From: JASLEW01 sp035544895
GTDB lineage: Bacteria > Acidobacteriota > Thermoanaerobaculia > Multivoradales > UBA5704
Direction of reading: 5' to 3'
Assembly: GCA_035544895.1 (NCBI GenBank)
Contig: DASZZM010000068.1
Span: 1 to 64,000, forward strand
Length of the DNA: 64,000 nucleotides
A program made the position numbers and the translations under genes. This document shows, piece after piece, positions 53,935 through 62,556 of this stretch; within the stretch, counting starts at the first letter, position 1, and every line of letters starts with the position of its first letter. The notes beneath the pieces were generated by a model. The model was not told the DNA's origin. It saw nothing but the letters and a program-made list of their open reading frames with translations, and ran no database searches.

Positions 53935-54612
53935 TCAGCGCACCAGGCCGGTGAGCACGGCGATTGGAAACGAGACGTTGGCGGCCGTGATGAGAAGGGC
54001 GAAGGCATGGGCGAAGCCGCGGCGCCAGCCGTTGAAGCGCGGATGGCTCCAGCCGAGCGACTGGAAGAGGCTCCACAGGCCGTGGTCGAGGTGGAACCCC
54101 AGGGCGAACTGGGCCAGCACGTAGAACAGCGCCACCCACCAGACCTGAAACCCCGCCACCACGTTGTGGTAGACGTCGTGCTGGCGGAAGGAAGGATGGG
54201 CGGCCCCCCAGGTGAGATGGAGCAGGTGGTAGACGACGAAGAGCAGGATGATCACGCCACCCCAGCGCATGGTGCGCGAGGCGTAGCCGGTGTGGATGCG
54301 GCTTGCGCCCGCGTAGGCGGCCGGACGGGCCCGCCGGCTGGCGGTCGTGACCTGCCAGGAAGCCACGACGTGCAGCACCACCGCGGCCAGCAGCACGATG
54401 CGCACGATCCACAGCAGGCCGCTCGCGGGGAGGGCAGGAGTACCCGCGGAGCGCAGGAAGTCGGCGTAGTCCTGCAGCGCCTTGGGCCCCTCGTAGAGCT
54501 TGAGATTGCCGATCATGTGCAGCAGCACGTAGCCGAAGAGGATGATGCCGCTCACCGCCATCACCGCCTTCTTGCCGATGGCGGAGCGGTAGAGATCAGG
54601 GAACCAGGCCAT
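53935..54612 (-). CDS. sdhC: succinate dehydrogenase cytochrome b558 subunit
   Basis: A 225-residue single-polypeptide anchor with five hydrophobic helices (AVMAVSGIILFGYVLLHMIGN; WIVRIVLLAAVVLHVVAS; VIILLFVVYHLLHLTW; WWVALFYVLAQFALGFHL; FAHAFALLITAANVSFP). Four His in helices 1, 2, 3 and 4 could ligate two hemes, as in type B quinol reductases. First gene of sdhCAB; ATG 54612. Confidence 0.9.
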   Translation of the reverse strand: MAWFPDLYRSAIGKKAVMAVSGIILFGYVLLHMIGNLKLYEGPKALQDYADFLRSAGTPALPASGLLWIVRIVLLAAVVLHVVASWQVTTASRRARPAAYAGASRIHTGYASRTMRWGGVIILLFVVYHLLHLTWGAAHPSFRQHDVYHNVVAGFQVWWVALFYVLAQFALGFHLDHGLWSLFQSLGWSHPRFNGWRRGFAHAFALLITAANVSFPIAVLTGLVR

Positions 54613-54692
54613 CGGGTGCCCCCAGGGACGACATCATAGGTTGGCGCACGCGGGTATCCTATGTCAGCTCATTCGCCCTCTTAGACGGCGTT

Positions 54693-54800
54693 GCGATGTG
54701 GCGCCGACGGACTACTCAAAGCATCTATTGGATCTCCCCCCGCAACCCCTCGATCCCCTTCCCACCCCTTCGGGGGGGAAGGGGACGCCCCCGCCCACTC
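54693..54800 (+). repeat. R1 repeat, copy C
   Basis: Begins GCGATGTGGCG, then ACTACTCAAAGCATCTATTGG, CCCCCCGCAACCCCTCGATC, the G/C hairpin, GACGCCCCC. Almost identical to copy A at 11101. It fills the gap between pcnB and sdhC. Confidence 0.85.
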
Positions 54801-54830
54801 TCTCGCGGCAGGGGAGTTGCGTCCTAATGG

Positions 54831-56120
54831 TTAGCGGCGGCGCCGCCGGCGGCGCACGCGCGGGCGCGGAGCGACGGCCCTCGGCTCCTGGGGGGCGGCG
54901 CGGCGCCGCGCGGCCGCGGCCTGCCACTCGGCCAGCGCCTCTCCCCCCTCGCCGGTGGCTTGCACCAGGATCTCGAAGAGCAGCAGAGCGTCGTCGAAAT
55001 AGGGCATGCGCGCAAACCGCGCCCTCTCGAGCGGCGTCCAGGTGGGCTCGCAGAGGCGCTGGAAGCCGACCAGGGCGCGCTGGACTTGCTGCGCTTTGAG
55101 ATTCGAGACGGTGAAGCGCGCCAGGAAGGGCTGCGTCTCCTCCTCGACCAGCGCCGCGATGGCCGCGCGGCTCATCGGGCGCTGGCCGACGGCCTCGACG
55201 TCGTAGCGCCGCAGCATGACCTTGGGCAGCAGCAGCGCCGCTAGCAGCGCGCTGTCCGGCAGCTCGCGGCCCGCGGCGACCATGCGGTCGATGACCGGCA
55301 GCATCTGGCCGAAGTCGCCGAGCCCGCGGTCGCCGGCTGCCAGCATGGCGTACGCCTCGGGCAGCAGCACTTCGAGCAGACCGAGCTCGAGCATCCACTG
55401 CATGGCCGCGCCGGCGCGGCCGCAACGCAGCAGCTGGGCCACCTCTTCGGTCAGCCGCGCGGGAGAAGCCTTGTCGAGCTCCTTGCGGTGGCGATGGATG
55501 GCCTCCTGGGTAGCGCTCTCGATGCCGAAGCCCAGGCGGCCGGCGAACTCGCAGGCGCGCAGCATGCGAACCGGGTCCTCGCGGAAGCGCACGTCGGGGT
55601 CGCCGATCGCCCTCACCAGCTTGCGGCGCAGGTCCTCGATGCCGCCCACGTAGTCGATGACCGCGAAGTCGGCGATGCTATAGAACAGGGCGTTGATGGT
55701 GAAATCGCGGCGGAATGCATCCTGGCGCGGAGTGCCCCAGGCGTTGTCGCTGGTGATCAACAGCTCCCCCGGCGCTCCCGCCTGCTCGTCTGGCTCGGGG
55801 TCGCGCCGGAAAGTGGAGACCTCGACGACGTCGCCGTCGTGGAAGTAGACATGGACCAGCCGAAAGCGCCGGCCGATGATCCGTGAGTTGCCGAACAGCC
55901 GCCGCACTTCGTTGGGCCTGGCGTCGGTGCCGACGTCGAAGTCCTTGGGCCGGCGGCCGAGCATCAGGTCGCGCACCCCTCCTCCAACCAGGAAGGCCTT
56001 GTAGCCCGCGTTGTGCAGCCGGTAGAGGACCTTGAGAGCGTTCTTGTCGACGTCGGCGCGCGAGATGGAGTGCTCGGACCGCGGCACGATCCGCGGTGGA
56101 AGGTCGGAGTCGTCACCCAC
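54831..56120 (-). CDS. pcnB: polynucleotide adenylyltransferase (poly(A) polymerase)
   Basis: A 429-residue class-II nucleotidyltransferase adding A-tails to RNA 3' ends and promoting decay. GGGVRD at 46-51, the metal pair D60/D62 in KDFDVGT, RRDFTINALFY, GIEDLRRKLVRAIGDP and FREDPVRMLRACEFAGRLGF in outline are the PcnB pattern. The C-terminal tail is Arg-rich (RRRRRRR). A tRNA CCA-adding role is less likely because all tRNAs here encode CCA. The start is GTG 56120, seven nt past a TATAAT. Confidence 0.9.
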   Translation of the reverse strand: MGDDSDLPPRIVPRSEHSISRADVDKNALKVLYRLHNAGYKAFLVGGGVRDLMLGRRPKDFDVGTDARPNEVRRLFGNSRIIGRRFRLVHVYFHDGDVVEVSTFRRDPEPDEQAGAPGELLITSDNAWGTPRQDAFRRDFTINALFYSIADFAVIDYVGGIEDLRRKLVRAIGDPDVRFREDPVRMLRACEFAGRLGFGIESATQEAIHRHRKELDKASPARLTEEVAQLLRCGRAGAAMQWMLELGLLEVLLPEAYAMLAAGDRGLGDFGQMLPVIDRMVAAGRELPDSALLAALLLPKVMLRRYDVEAVGQRPMSRAAIAALVEEETQPFLARFTVSNLKAQQVQRALVGFQRLCEPTWTPLERARFARMPYFDDALLLFEILVQATGEGGEALAEWQAAAARRRAAPQEPRAVAPRPRVRRRRRRR

Positions 56121-56126
56121 GGCGCG

Positions 56127-56132
56127 ATTATA
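56127..56132 (-). promoter_or_regulatory. -10 box of pcnB placed at the start codon
   Basis: A perfect TATAAT on the minus strand, with GTG 56120 six nt downstream. The predicted transcription start coincides with the GTG, so the message may be leaderless. No good -35 is visible at 16-18 bp. Confidence 0.5.
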
Positions 56133-56175
56133 AGGGCGCCCCGGGAGGGGAAGTTCTAGAACGAAGATGATCCGT

Positions 56176-56262
56176 GCGTCAGGGGAGGGGGCGTCCCCTT
56201 CCCCCCCGGAGGGGAGGGAAGGGGATTGAGGGGTTGCGGGGGGCGATCCGATAGATTGGAGG
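56176..56262 (-). repeat. R1 repeat, copy D (inverted)
   Basis: On the minus strand it reads CCAATCTATCGGATCGCC, CCCCGCAACCCCTCAATCCCC, the G/C hairpin and GACGCCCCCTCCCC. It lacks the TACTCAAAGC head. It lies upstream of pcnB, in the gap before the OsmC-like gene. Confidence 0.8.
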
Positions 56263-56330
56263 CCGCCATCGCCCGTTAGCGAGCTCTATCTCATGCCTCG
56301 GGGTCCCCGCGGGCAGTGGTAGCTCAGACC

Positions 56331-56375
56331 AAAAAAAGGGGCCGGGGCGGGCGGAGGGTTGAGACCCGCCCCGGC
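56331..56375 (-). terminator. rho-independent terminator of the OsmC-like gene
   Basis: GCCGGGGCGGG pairs with CCCGCCCCGGC, an 11-bp perfect stem with a 13-nt loop. A T7 run follows on the minus strand (56337-56331). Confidence 0.8.
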
Positions 56376-56606
56376 GCTTGGGAGAGGAGACTGTCCTTGG
56401 CCGCGCCAGCCCCGTTGCGGGGCCGGGAGCCTTGGCGTGTGCCTCGTAAGCCGGCAATTCCACGAAGCGTGCCAGCTCGTAGAGCGGCTGATAGCCTTTT
56501 ATTCACAGAGGCTTACGTTTCGGACAGTGAAGGCCGGCCGCGCCCGCGTCCACTGCCGGAGACAGGGCCGATGCCTGGAGAGGTCTACGGCCGGCGAGGG
56601 GCGGGC
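56376..56606. other. intergenic region without a recognisable feature
   Basis: About 230 bp between the terminator and the OsmC-like stop. Open frames here have no ribosome site or family resemblance. The stretch 56455-56530 is A/T-richer, but no promoter was assigned. Confidence 0.3.
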
Positions 56607-57107
56607 CTAGGGCGCTGCGCCAGGCTCGACGAGCCGGCTGACGATATCTATTTCCGAGGTCAGAGTGCGGTACACCGGGCAGGCGTTGGCGATGGCCAGG
56701 AGCCGGGCGCGCTGCTCGGCGGTGAGCGGGCCGGCGAGCTCGATGTCGCGCTCGATGCGGGAGATCAGGCCCACGCGGGTGTCGCAGTGGGCGCAATCTT
56801 CGGCATGGATGTGCGAGTGGCGAAGGCGGACGCGGACGGCGGCGAGCGGCATCTCCTTGCGCGCCGCATACAACTTGAGTGTCATCGAGGTGCAAGCGCC
56901 GAGGGCGGCGAGAAGCAGGGCGTAGGGGTCGGGGCCGGCATCGGCGCCGCCGGCGGCGACCGGCTCGTCGGCCAGCAGGCGGTGGCGGCCGGCCCGGATG
57001 TGCTGCGTGAGGCCGTCCGTGGTCCCGTAGACCTCTACGTCGCCGGGGGGCAGCGGTGCAGTGTCCGCAGTGTTCGCAGGGTCGCCGGGAGGAGATTGGC
57101 TTGTCAT
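56607..57107 (-). CDS. OsmC/Ohr-family peroxide-related protein
   Basis: A 166-residue protein. The OsmC fold shows LLLAALGACTSMTLKLYA with Cys72, HSHIHAEDC, and the second Cys143 in NACPVYRTLTSEI. These two Cys are the peroxidatic pair of OsmC/Ohr enzymes, which reduce organic hydroperoxides. It is more OsmC-like than Ohr-like, but the split needs a tree. It is divergent from the ABC transporter, with start codons overlapping on opposite strands (CATG). Confidence 0.88.
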   Translation of the reverse strand: MTSQSPPGDPANTADTAPLPPGDVEVYGTTDGLTQHIRAGRHRLLADEPVAAGGADAGPDPYALLLAALGACTSMTLKLYAARKEMPLAAVRVRLRHSHIHAEDCAHCDTRVGLISRIERDIELAGPLTAEQRARLLAIANACPVYRTLTSEIDIVSRLVEPGAAP

Positions 57108-57114
57108 GTCGTCG

Positions 57115-57948
57115 ATGCTAGCACCGGATAGACTAGGCCCCGTGCCCGCGGATGCGCAGCCCGCGGCCGCCGTGCTCGAGGCGGCCGGGGTGTCGAAGAC
57201 CTACGGGGACGGCACCGCGGCGCTCGCCGGCGTGACCCTGGCGGTGCGGAGCGGCGAGACGCTGGCCCTGGTCGGCGAGAGCGGCAGCGGCAAGACGACG
57301 TTGCTGCGTCTGTTCAACCGCATGGTCGAGCCCACGGCCGGCGAGGCGCGGGTCGAGGGGCGCCCGGTCGCCAGCCTCGATCCGATCGCGCTGCGCCGCC
57401 GCATCGGTTACGTGCCACAGGACGGCGGATTGATCCCGCACTGGCGGGTGGCGCGCAACGTCGAGCTGGTGCCCCGGCTCCTCGGCTGGGAGCGCGAGCG
57501 CCGGCAGCGGCGGGGGTACGAGATGCTCGAAATGGTCGGGCTCGATCCCCAGATTCATGCCGCGCGCTATCCGGCCGAGCTCTCCGGCGGGCAGCGCCAG
57601 CGCGTTGCCTTCGCGCGCGCCCTCGCCGCCGATCCGCCGGTCGTCCTGCTCGACGAGCCGTTCGGCGCCCTCGACGCCCTCACCCGCGTCGAGCTCCACC
57701 GCCAGTTCCTCGAGCTCAAGCGCCGGCTCGGCAAGACCACGGTCCTGGTGACGCACGACCTCGGCGAAGCCTTCCGTCTCGCCGACCGGATCGGCGTCAT
57801 GCGCGCCGGGACGCTGCTCCAGCTCGGCCGCCCGGAGGAGCTCGTCCAGCGGCCTGCCAACGAGTACGTCCATGCGCTGCTGGCGCTGCGCGAGGGCGCG
57901 CCGCTCGCGGCCTCCGGCACGGCAGGCGACCATGCCTCGACAAGCTAG
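57115..57948 (+). CDS. quaternary-amine ABC transporter ATPase (OpuCA/EgtV-like)
   Basis: A protein of about 277 residues with Walker A GESGSGKT, Q-loop YVPQDGGLIPHW, signature LSGGQRQR, Walker B VVLLDEP and H-loop VTHD. It is closest to glycine-betaine/choline-type ATPases. It has no C-terminal CBS domains. The start is uncertain (ATG 57106 or 57115, GTG 57142); the region overlaps the OsmC start. It overlaps the following fused permease gene by 17 nt. The third gene downstream is egtD. Confidence 0.88.
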   Translation: MLAPDRLGPVPADAQPAAAVLEAAGVSKTYGDGTAALAGVTLAVRSGETLALVGESGSGKTTLLRLFNRMVEPTAGEARVEGRPVASLDPIALRRRIGYVPQDGGLIPHWRVARNVELVPRLLGWERERRQRRGYEMLEMVGLDPQIHAARYPAELSGGQRQRVAFARALAADPPVVLLDEPFGALDALTRVELHRQFLELKRRLGKTTVLVTHDLGEAFRLADRIGVMRAGTLLQLGRPEELVQRPANEYVHALLALREGAPLAASGTAGDHASTS

Positions 57949-59581
57949 GGTCCCATCGCTCCTTCTGGCGCTCACCCTCGCGGCCATCGCGCTGGGCGCG
58001 GCGGCGCGGGACGCCAGGGGCGCGGGGGTCGAGCGCGTCGGACGGCCGGGGCGGGTGGTGATCGGATCCAAGAACTTCGAGGAGAGCCGGCTGCTCGGCG
58101 AGATGTTCGCCCAGCTCCTGGAAGGCCGCACCCGGCTCCAGGTGGACCGCCGGCTCGGCCTCGCCGGCACGCAGGTCTGCTTCGCCGCCCTGCAGAGCGG
58201 CGCCATCGACGTCTATCCCGAGTACACCGGAACCGGACTGGTTTCGATCCTCGGCGAGCGGCCGGCCGGCGGCGCCAGAGGCGCCCTCGAGCGCGTGCGC
58301 GCCGCTTTCCTGGCGCGCTGGAACCTGTGGTGGATCGCGCCGCTCGGTTTCGAGAACGCCTACCAGCTCGCGGTGCCGCGCGATCTCGCCCGCCGCGAGC
58401 GGCTGGCCACGCTGTCCGACCTGGCGCGCATCGCTCCCCGCCTGCGCGCCGCCTTCGGCCACGAGTTCCTGCAGCGCGACGACGGGCTCCCCGGACTGGG
58501 CAGGACCTACGGCATGCGCTTCGGCTCTGTGCAGTCGATGCAAGAAACCCTCAAGTACCAGGCGGCGCGCGCGGGCAACGTCGACGTGCTCGACGTCTAT
58601 ACGACGGACGGGAGGCTCCTGCTCTACGGACTGGCGGTGCTGCGCGATGACCGCGGGTTCTTCCCGCCCTACGAGGCCGCGCCGCTGGTGCGCGGCGCGG
58701 CGCTGCGCCAGCACCCGGAGCTGGCCTCGGTCCTGGGTCTGCTCGGCGGGGCTTTCGACGAGGAGGCGATGCGCAAGCTCAATCTGCGGCTGCAAGAGGG
58801 CAAGGAGAGCGAGGCGGTGGTGGCGCGCGACGCCCTGAGCGCTCTCGGCCTGGTCGCCGGCGGGCCAGCGGGCGGGGAGCCGGGAGGAGAGGCGGGACGC
58901 GGCGGAGCCGCGGCGAGACGCGGCCGCCGCGCCCCTGGTCTCGCCGACTACATGTGGGGCGAGCGGCAGGCGCTCCTGCGTCGCACGCTCACCCATCTCG
59001 GCCTGTGCGCCGCCGCCCTGCTGCTTGGCGCGCTGATCGCCGTGCCGCTGGGACTCTACCTCGAGCGCCACCGCCGCGGAGCCGAGCCGATCATCGGCTT
59101 TCTCGGGCTGATGCAGACGGTGCCGTCGCTCGCGCTCCTGGCTTTCATGATCCCCTTCCTCGGGGTCGGCACCCTGCCGGCTCTGGCGGCCCTTTGGCTA
59201 TACTCCCTCTTCCCGATCGTGCGCAATGCCTATACTGGCGTGCGAGACGCGGATCCGCGCGCGGTCGAGGCGGCGACTGCACTGGGGATGACCCCGGGCC
59301 AGGTGCTGCGTGAGGTGCGGCTGCCGCTCGCCGCTCCGGTCCTGATGGCGGGCATACGCACCGCCGCCGTGATCACCGTGGGGACCGCCACCCTTGCGGC
59401 CTTCATCGGGGCCGGCGGCCTGGGCGAGCCGATCGTCACCGGGTTGCAGCTCGCCAACACCAGCATGATTCTGTCCGGCGCCATCCCGGCGGCGGCACTC
59501 GCCTTGCTTGTGGACCTTGGGCTCGGGCTCGTCGAGAGAGCTCTTCGGCCCGCCGGCGTACGGCTGGCGGCCGGCGCCTGA
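57932..59581 (+). CDS. fused substrate-binding protein and permease of a quaternary-amine ABC transporter
   Basis: A 549-residue protein. A signal-like N terminus (LLLALTLAAIALGAAA) precedes an OpuC/YehZ-type binding domain: GSKNFEESRLLGEMFAQLLE, VYPEYTGTGL, GRTYGMRFGSVQSMQETLKY and DVYTTDG. After a Gly/Arg-rich linker (about 305-330) comes a permease with about five helices and the EAA-like loop EAATALGMTPGQVLREVRLP. In better-known fusions (OpuABC, EgtU) the permease comes first, so the domain order here is reversed. The substrate is probably a trimethylated amine; next to egtD, hercynine or ergothioneine is a plausible candidate. This is inference. Confidence 0.85.
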   Translation: MPRQARVPSLLLALTLAAIALGAAARDARGAGVERVGRPGRVVIGSKNFEESRLLGEMFAQLLEGRTRLQVDRRLGLAGTQVCFAALQSGAIDVYPEYTGTGLVSILGERPAGGARGALERVRAAFLARWNLWWIAPLGFENAYQLAVPRDLARRERLATLSDLARIAPRLRAAFGHEFLQRDDGLPGLGRTYGMRFGSVQSMQETLKYQAARAGNVDVLDVYTTDGRLLLYGLAVLRDDRGFFPPYEAAPLVRGAALRQHPELASVLGLLGGAFDEEAMRKLNLRLQEGKESEAVVARDALSALGLVAGGPAGGEPGGEAGRGGAAARRGRRAPGLADYMWGERQALLRRTLTHLGLCAAALLLGALIAVPLGLYLERHRRGAEPIIGFLGLMQTVPSLALLAFMIPFLGVGTLPALAALWLYSLFPIVRNAYTGVRDADPRAVEAATALGMTPGQVLREVRLPLAAPVLMAGIRTAAVITVGTATLAAFIGAGGLGEPIVTGLQLANTSMILSGAIPAAALALLVDLGLGLVERALRPAGVRLAAGA

Positions 59582-59656
59582 TCCCGTCGCCGCGCGAGAC
59601 ACGGTAGGAAGCGGCAGACAGACAGTTCAACGCAGTCCTCGGTGGAGGGTGAACTG

Positions 59657-60646
59657 GTGATTGTCGAGACCACGAGCCGGATCCAGGTGACGTTGCAGAA
59701 CCGTGAAGGCCAGGCGGCGCGCGACCGCGCGGAGCTGCGCGCCGGCCTGTTGCGTACGCCACGGGAGATCCCTTCCCGCTTCTTCTACGACGACCGCGGA
59801 TCGCGGCTGTTCGAGCGCATTACCGAGCTTCCCGAGTACTACCAGACGCGGACCGAGCACGCCTTGCTGCTGGCCATCGCCGACCGCGTGGTCGCCGCTT
59901 CAGGTGCCGAGGAGCTGGTCGAGATCGGCTCCGGGGCGGCCACCAAGACGCGGGCGCTGCTCGACGCCATGGCGCGCACCGGCCGGCTGCGGCTCTATGC
60001 GCCGGTCGACGTGGCCGAAGGTACGGTGCGTCGGATCGCCGACGAGCTGGCTGCCGAATACCCCGGGCTCGCCGTGCACGGCGTCGTCGGCGATTTCACC
60101 GCCGCCATCGACGCCTTGTCCTCCAATCACCGAGGCCGACGCCTGGTCATCTTCCTCGGCGGCACGATCGGCAATCTGCAACCCGACGAGGCACGGGAGC
60201 TCCTCGCCCGGCGCCATCGCGAGATGACCCCGGGCGACCACTTCCTGCTCGGAGTGGACCTGATCAAACCCGTGCCACGGCTGGAGGCGGCCTACAACGA
60301 CGCGGCGGGCATTACCGCCGAGTTCAACCGCAACATCCTGCGCGTCGTCAACCGCCTGACCGGCGGCGACTTCCAACCGGCGGCTTTCCGCCACCTTGCC
60401 TTCTACGACTCCCGGCAGCGCTGGATCGAGATGCGGCTGCGCGCCGCCAGCCGCCAGCATGTGCGGCTGCCTGCCATCGAGCTGGAGATCGACCTCGCGC
60501 CCGGCGAGGAAATCCGCACCGAGATCAGCGCCAAGTACGACCGCGCCAGCACCGAGGCCCTCCTGGCCTCCGCCGGCTTCGCGCCCGTCGCCTGGTACAC
60601 CGATCCCGGCCAGCTCTTCGGCCTCTCCCTGGCGCGGCGGACGTAG
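59657..60646 (+). CDS. egtD: L-histidine N(alpha)-methyltransferase (hercynine synthase)
   Basis: A 329-residue SAM-dependent methyltransferase that trimethylates the histidine amine to hercynine, the first step of ergothioneine synthesis. Family marks are SRFFYDDRGSRLFERITELPEYYQTRTE in outline, the SAM loop EIGSGAATKTR, FLGGTIGNL, LLGVDLIKP, YNDAAGITAEFNRN and EIRTEISAKYDR. GTG 59657 has GGAGG 7 nt upstream; GTG 59642 is the alternative. EgtB and EgtE are not in the window. It sits 75 nt after the transporter, on the same strand. Confidence 0.93.
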   Translation: MIVETTSRIQVTLQNREGQAARDRAELRAGLLRTPREIPSRFFYDDRGSRLFERITELPEYYQTRTEHALLLAIADRVVAASGAEELVEIGSGAATKTRALLDAMARTGRLRLYAPVDVAEGTVRRIADELAAEYPGLAVHGVVGDFTAAIDALSSNHRGRRLVIFLGGTIGNLQPDEARELLARRHREMTPGDHFLLGVDLIKPVPRLEAAYNDAAGITAEFNRNILRVVNRLTGGDFQPAAFRHLAFYDSRQRWIEMRLRAASRQHVRLPAIELEIDLAPGEEIRTEISAKYDRASTEALLASAGFAPVAWYTDPGQLFGLSLARRT

Positions 60647-60710
60647 CCCACACATCCGCACTTTCGAGCCGACTTGAGACGGCTCCAGGCAGTACATGAT
60701 GCTGGTTACA

Positions 60711-60719
60711 TGCTATCCT
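60711..60719 (+). promoter_or_regulatory. extended -10 box at the start of vapB
   Basis: TGCTATCCT (60711-60719) is an extended -10 form, six nt before ATG 60726. The -35 at 17 bp (AGTACA) is weak. The transcript would start at about the ATG. The nearby GTACATGATGC / GTTACATGC repeats may be the VapB operator. Confidence 0.4.
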
Positions 60720-60725
60720 TTGAAT

Positions 60726-60989
60726 ATGGCAGCGCCATCTCGCATCTCCGTAGTCACCGAACGAGGTCAGGTTTCCATACCAGCCCGCCTCCGTAAGGAG
60801 CTGGCGCTAGGCAAGGGCCGCCGCCTTCTCTGGGAGAAGGCGGGCGATTCCGAAATGCGGGTGGTGGTGCTTCCAGAACCCGACGCTCCCGGGGCCGTCG
60901 GCATGCTCGGCTTTGCGCGGCGCTTCCGGAAGACTCGTCGGACGGAGGACTGGATGGCAGACCTCCGTGAAGGCGAAACCGAGAGCTGA
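60726..60989 (+). CDS. vapB: VapB-type antitoxin (AbrB/MazE swapped-hairpin fold)
   Basis: An 87-residue protein. The N-terminal AbrB-like fold reads SRISVVTERGQVSIPARLRKEL, then GRRLLWEKAGDSEMRVVVLP. A tail (GMLGFARRFRKTRRTEDWMADLREGE in outline) would bind the toxin. ATG 60726 gives the family N terminus and follows a -10 box. It shares one base with vapC. Confidence 0.9.
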   Translation: MAAPSRISVVTERGQVSIPARLRKELALGKGRRLLWEKAGDSEMRVVVLPEPDAPGAVGMLGFARRFRKTRRTEDWMADLREGETES

Positions 60990-61405
60990 TGGCCTGGGTC
61001 GTCGATACGTGCATGCTGATCGACGTCTTGGAGGAGGACGCCCGCTTCGGACGGCCTTCCGCACTCACCTTGGACGCTTATGCCGCCGAGGGGCTCGTCG
61101 TCTGTCCCCTCACGTATGCCGAGCTGGCACCGGCGTTCGAGGGTAAAGCCGCGCTCCAGGACGAGTTCCTGCGCGGAGTCGGGGTCGAATTCGAGCAGGA
61201 CTGGCTGTGGGAGGATACTCTGCGCGCCCACCAAGCCTGGCACCGCTACATTCAGCAGAGGCGGACGCGCTCTCTGCCTCGCCGCCCCCTCGCGGATGTG
61301 CTCATCGGCGCCTTCGCCTGCCGGCACCAAGGGCTTCTCACCCGCAACCCCGCGGATTTTGCCACTGTGTTCCCGGCCCTGAAGCTTGGAGTGCCAGCGC
61401 TGTGA
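60989..61405 (+). CDS. vapC: VapC-type PIN-domain ribonuclease toxin
   Basis: A 138-residue PIN domain. The acidic active-site set is visible: Asp6 (VVDTCM), Glu45 (TYAELA), Asp103 (RPLADVLIGAFA) and Asp123 (NPADF). VapC toxins cut tRNA or rRNA. It overlaps the vapB stop by one base. All four acids are present, so it may be active. Confidence 0.92.
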   Translation: MAWVVDTCMLIDVLEEDARFGRPSALTLDAYAAEGLVVCPLTYAELAPAFEGKAALQDEFLRGVGVEFEQDWLWEDTLRAHQAWHRYIQQRRTRSLPRRPLADVLIGAFACRHQGLLTRNPADFATVFPALKLGVPAL

Positions 61406-61451
61406 CCTGCGACTCGCTGGCTCGCCGATAGTCGCGCGGACCGCTTCTCGG

Positions 61452-62186
61452 TCAGAACGTCTCGCGCCAGCCGCGGGTGGCGGCGAGGAGGGCGAGGGCC
61501 TGGTCGAGACGGGCCTGGTTGTCCTTGCTGACCAGCCAGGTGCTGCGGCCCGAGGGGTGGGGCAGGGGGACGAGGTCGAAGGACAGGCCGTCGCGGCTCA
61601 CCGGGAAGACGCGCCCGACGCGCTCTTGCAGAGGCGCGGGGGCGGGGAGAAAGCGGGCGATCGCCGGCTGACCGACTGCGATCACCGTCGCCGGGCGAAT
61701 CAGTTGCAGCTCGCGCTCGAGGTAGGGAGCGCAGTTGGCAACCTCGGAAGGGGCGGGGGGGCGGTCGCCGCCCTGCGCTGCGCGCCCCGGGAAGCAGCGC
61801 AGCACGGCCGCGATGTAGACCCGGCGCCTGAACTCCGCCTCGCCGGGCCCCAGACGGGCAAACCAGGAGAACAGCCGGGCGCCGGCGGTGAAGGCGAAAG
61901 GCCGCCCGCCGCTCTGTTCGCGCGGCCCCGGCGCCTGACCCACCAAGACCATGCGGGGCACGACCTCGGGACGCTGGACGACCGGCGGCGGCTCGACCCG
62001 CGGGCAGAGCCGGCAGGCGCGCACCTCGGCGAGGTGGCGGTCGAGCGCCTCCCAGTCGAAGCCGCGCGGCCGCCCGGCCGAACGGTGCGGCTCCCAGTCA
62101 CCTTCCTCGATCTCCGGGGCCAGGCCATCACCAGTGACACTGAGGTCGGGCCATTGGTAGGGCGCCTTCTGCGCTCGCTTCGCCAT
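61452..62186 (-). CDS. iron-sulfur uracil-DNA glycosylase, family 4-like
   Basis: A 244-residue protein that removes uracil (or another damaged base) from DNA. Motif 1 is GQAPG (83-87) and motif 2 HPSG (210-213). Four Cys (58, 61, 131, 152) sit where family-4 enzymes bind a [4Fe-4S] cluster. The FTAGARLFSWF block also fits. It is more divergent than the thermophile enzymes, so substrate range is uncertain. ATG 62186. Confidence 0.85.
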   Translation of the reverse strand: MAKRAQKAPYQWPDLSVTGDGLAPEIEEGDWEPHRSAGRPRGFDWEALDRHLAEVRACRLCPRVEPPPVVQRPEVVPRMVLVGQAPGPREQSGGRPFAFTAGARLFSWFARLGPGEAEFRRRVYIAAVLRCFPGRAAQGGDRPPAPSEVANCAPYLERELQLIRPATVIAVGQPAIARFLPAPAPLQERVGRVFPVSRDGLSFDLVPLPHPSGRSTWLVSKDNQARLDQALALLAATRGWRETF

Positions 62187-62198
62187 GAGAAACAGGGC

Positions 62199-62495
62199 TC
62201 AGCCCGCGGCATTCTTGACAGGGGGTGCGGCGGGCGGAGCCGCGGAGGCGGCGGCGGGGGCGGGGAGGACTTCCACGGCGGGCTCCCACCATGGCTCGCC
62301 GGGAGCGAAAATATCTCCCTCGTGTGCGCAGGGCGAGGCGATGTGGTCGCGGCCGTAGACCGGCCTGCCCACGTGCTGGCCGCGGTGCATCGGATAGATC
62401 GAGGCGCAGACCAGGCAGTAGTGGCCGATCACACGGCCGCGCCGCATTTCCGGCACCTGGCTCCGGGGGGCCGCCTGCGGGACTCTGTACACCAT
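62199..62495 (-). CDS. small protein with possible zinc site
   Basis: A 98-residue protein from ATG 62495, with AAGGAGGAG 8 nt upstream. HYCLVCASIYP, HRGQHVGRPVYGRDHI and SPCAHEGD contain Cys and His that could bind zinc. The C-terminal part is Ala/Pro-rich (low complexity). No family is recognised. It is on the same strand as and just before the glycosylase gene (12 nt). Confidence 0.6.
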   Translation of the reverse strand: MVYRVPQAAPRSQVPEMRRGRVIGHYCLVCASIYPMHRGQHVGRPVYGRDHIASPCAHEGDIFAPGEPWWEPAVEVLPAPAAASAAPPAAPPVKNAAG

Positions 62496-62556
62496 GCGGG
62501 TGCTCCTCCTTGTCCTAAGGCCACCGGCCTGGACCATCCTGACCTCGCCGCGCCAC

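Noticed and set aside
54831..56120. tRNA CCA-adding enzyme
   Set aside because: The protein resembles PcnB more closely, has the Arg-rich tail, and all tRNA genes in the window encode CCA.
56179..56463. Small frames encoding IAPRNPSIPFPP-like peptides
   Set aside because: These are translations of the R1 repeat; the same peptide arises at other copies and has no start signals.
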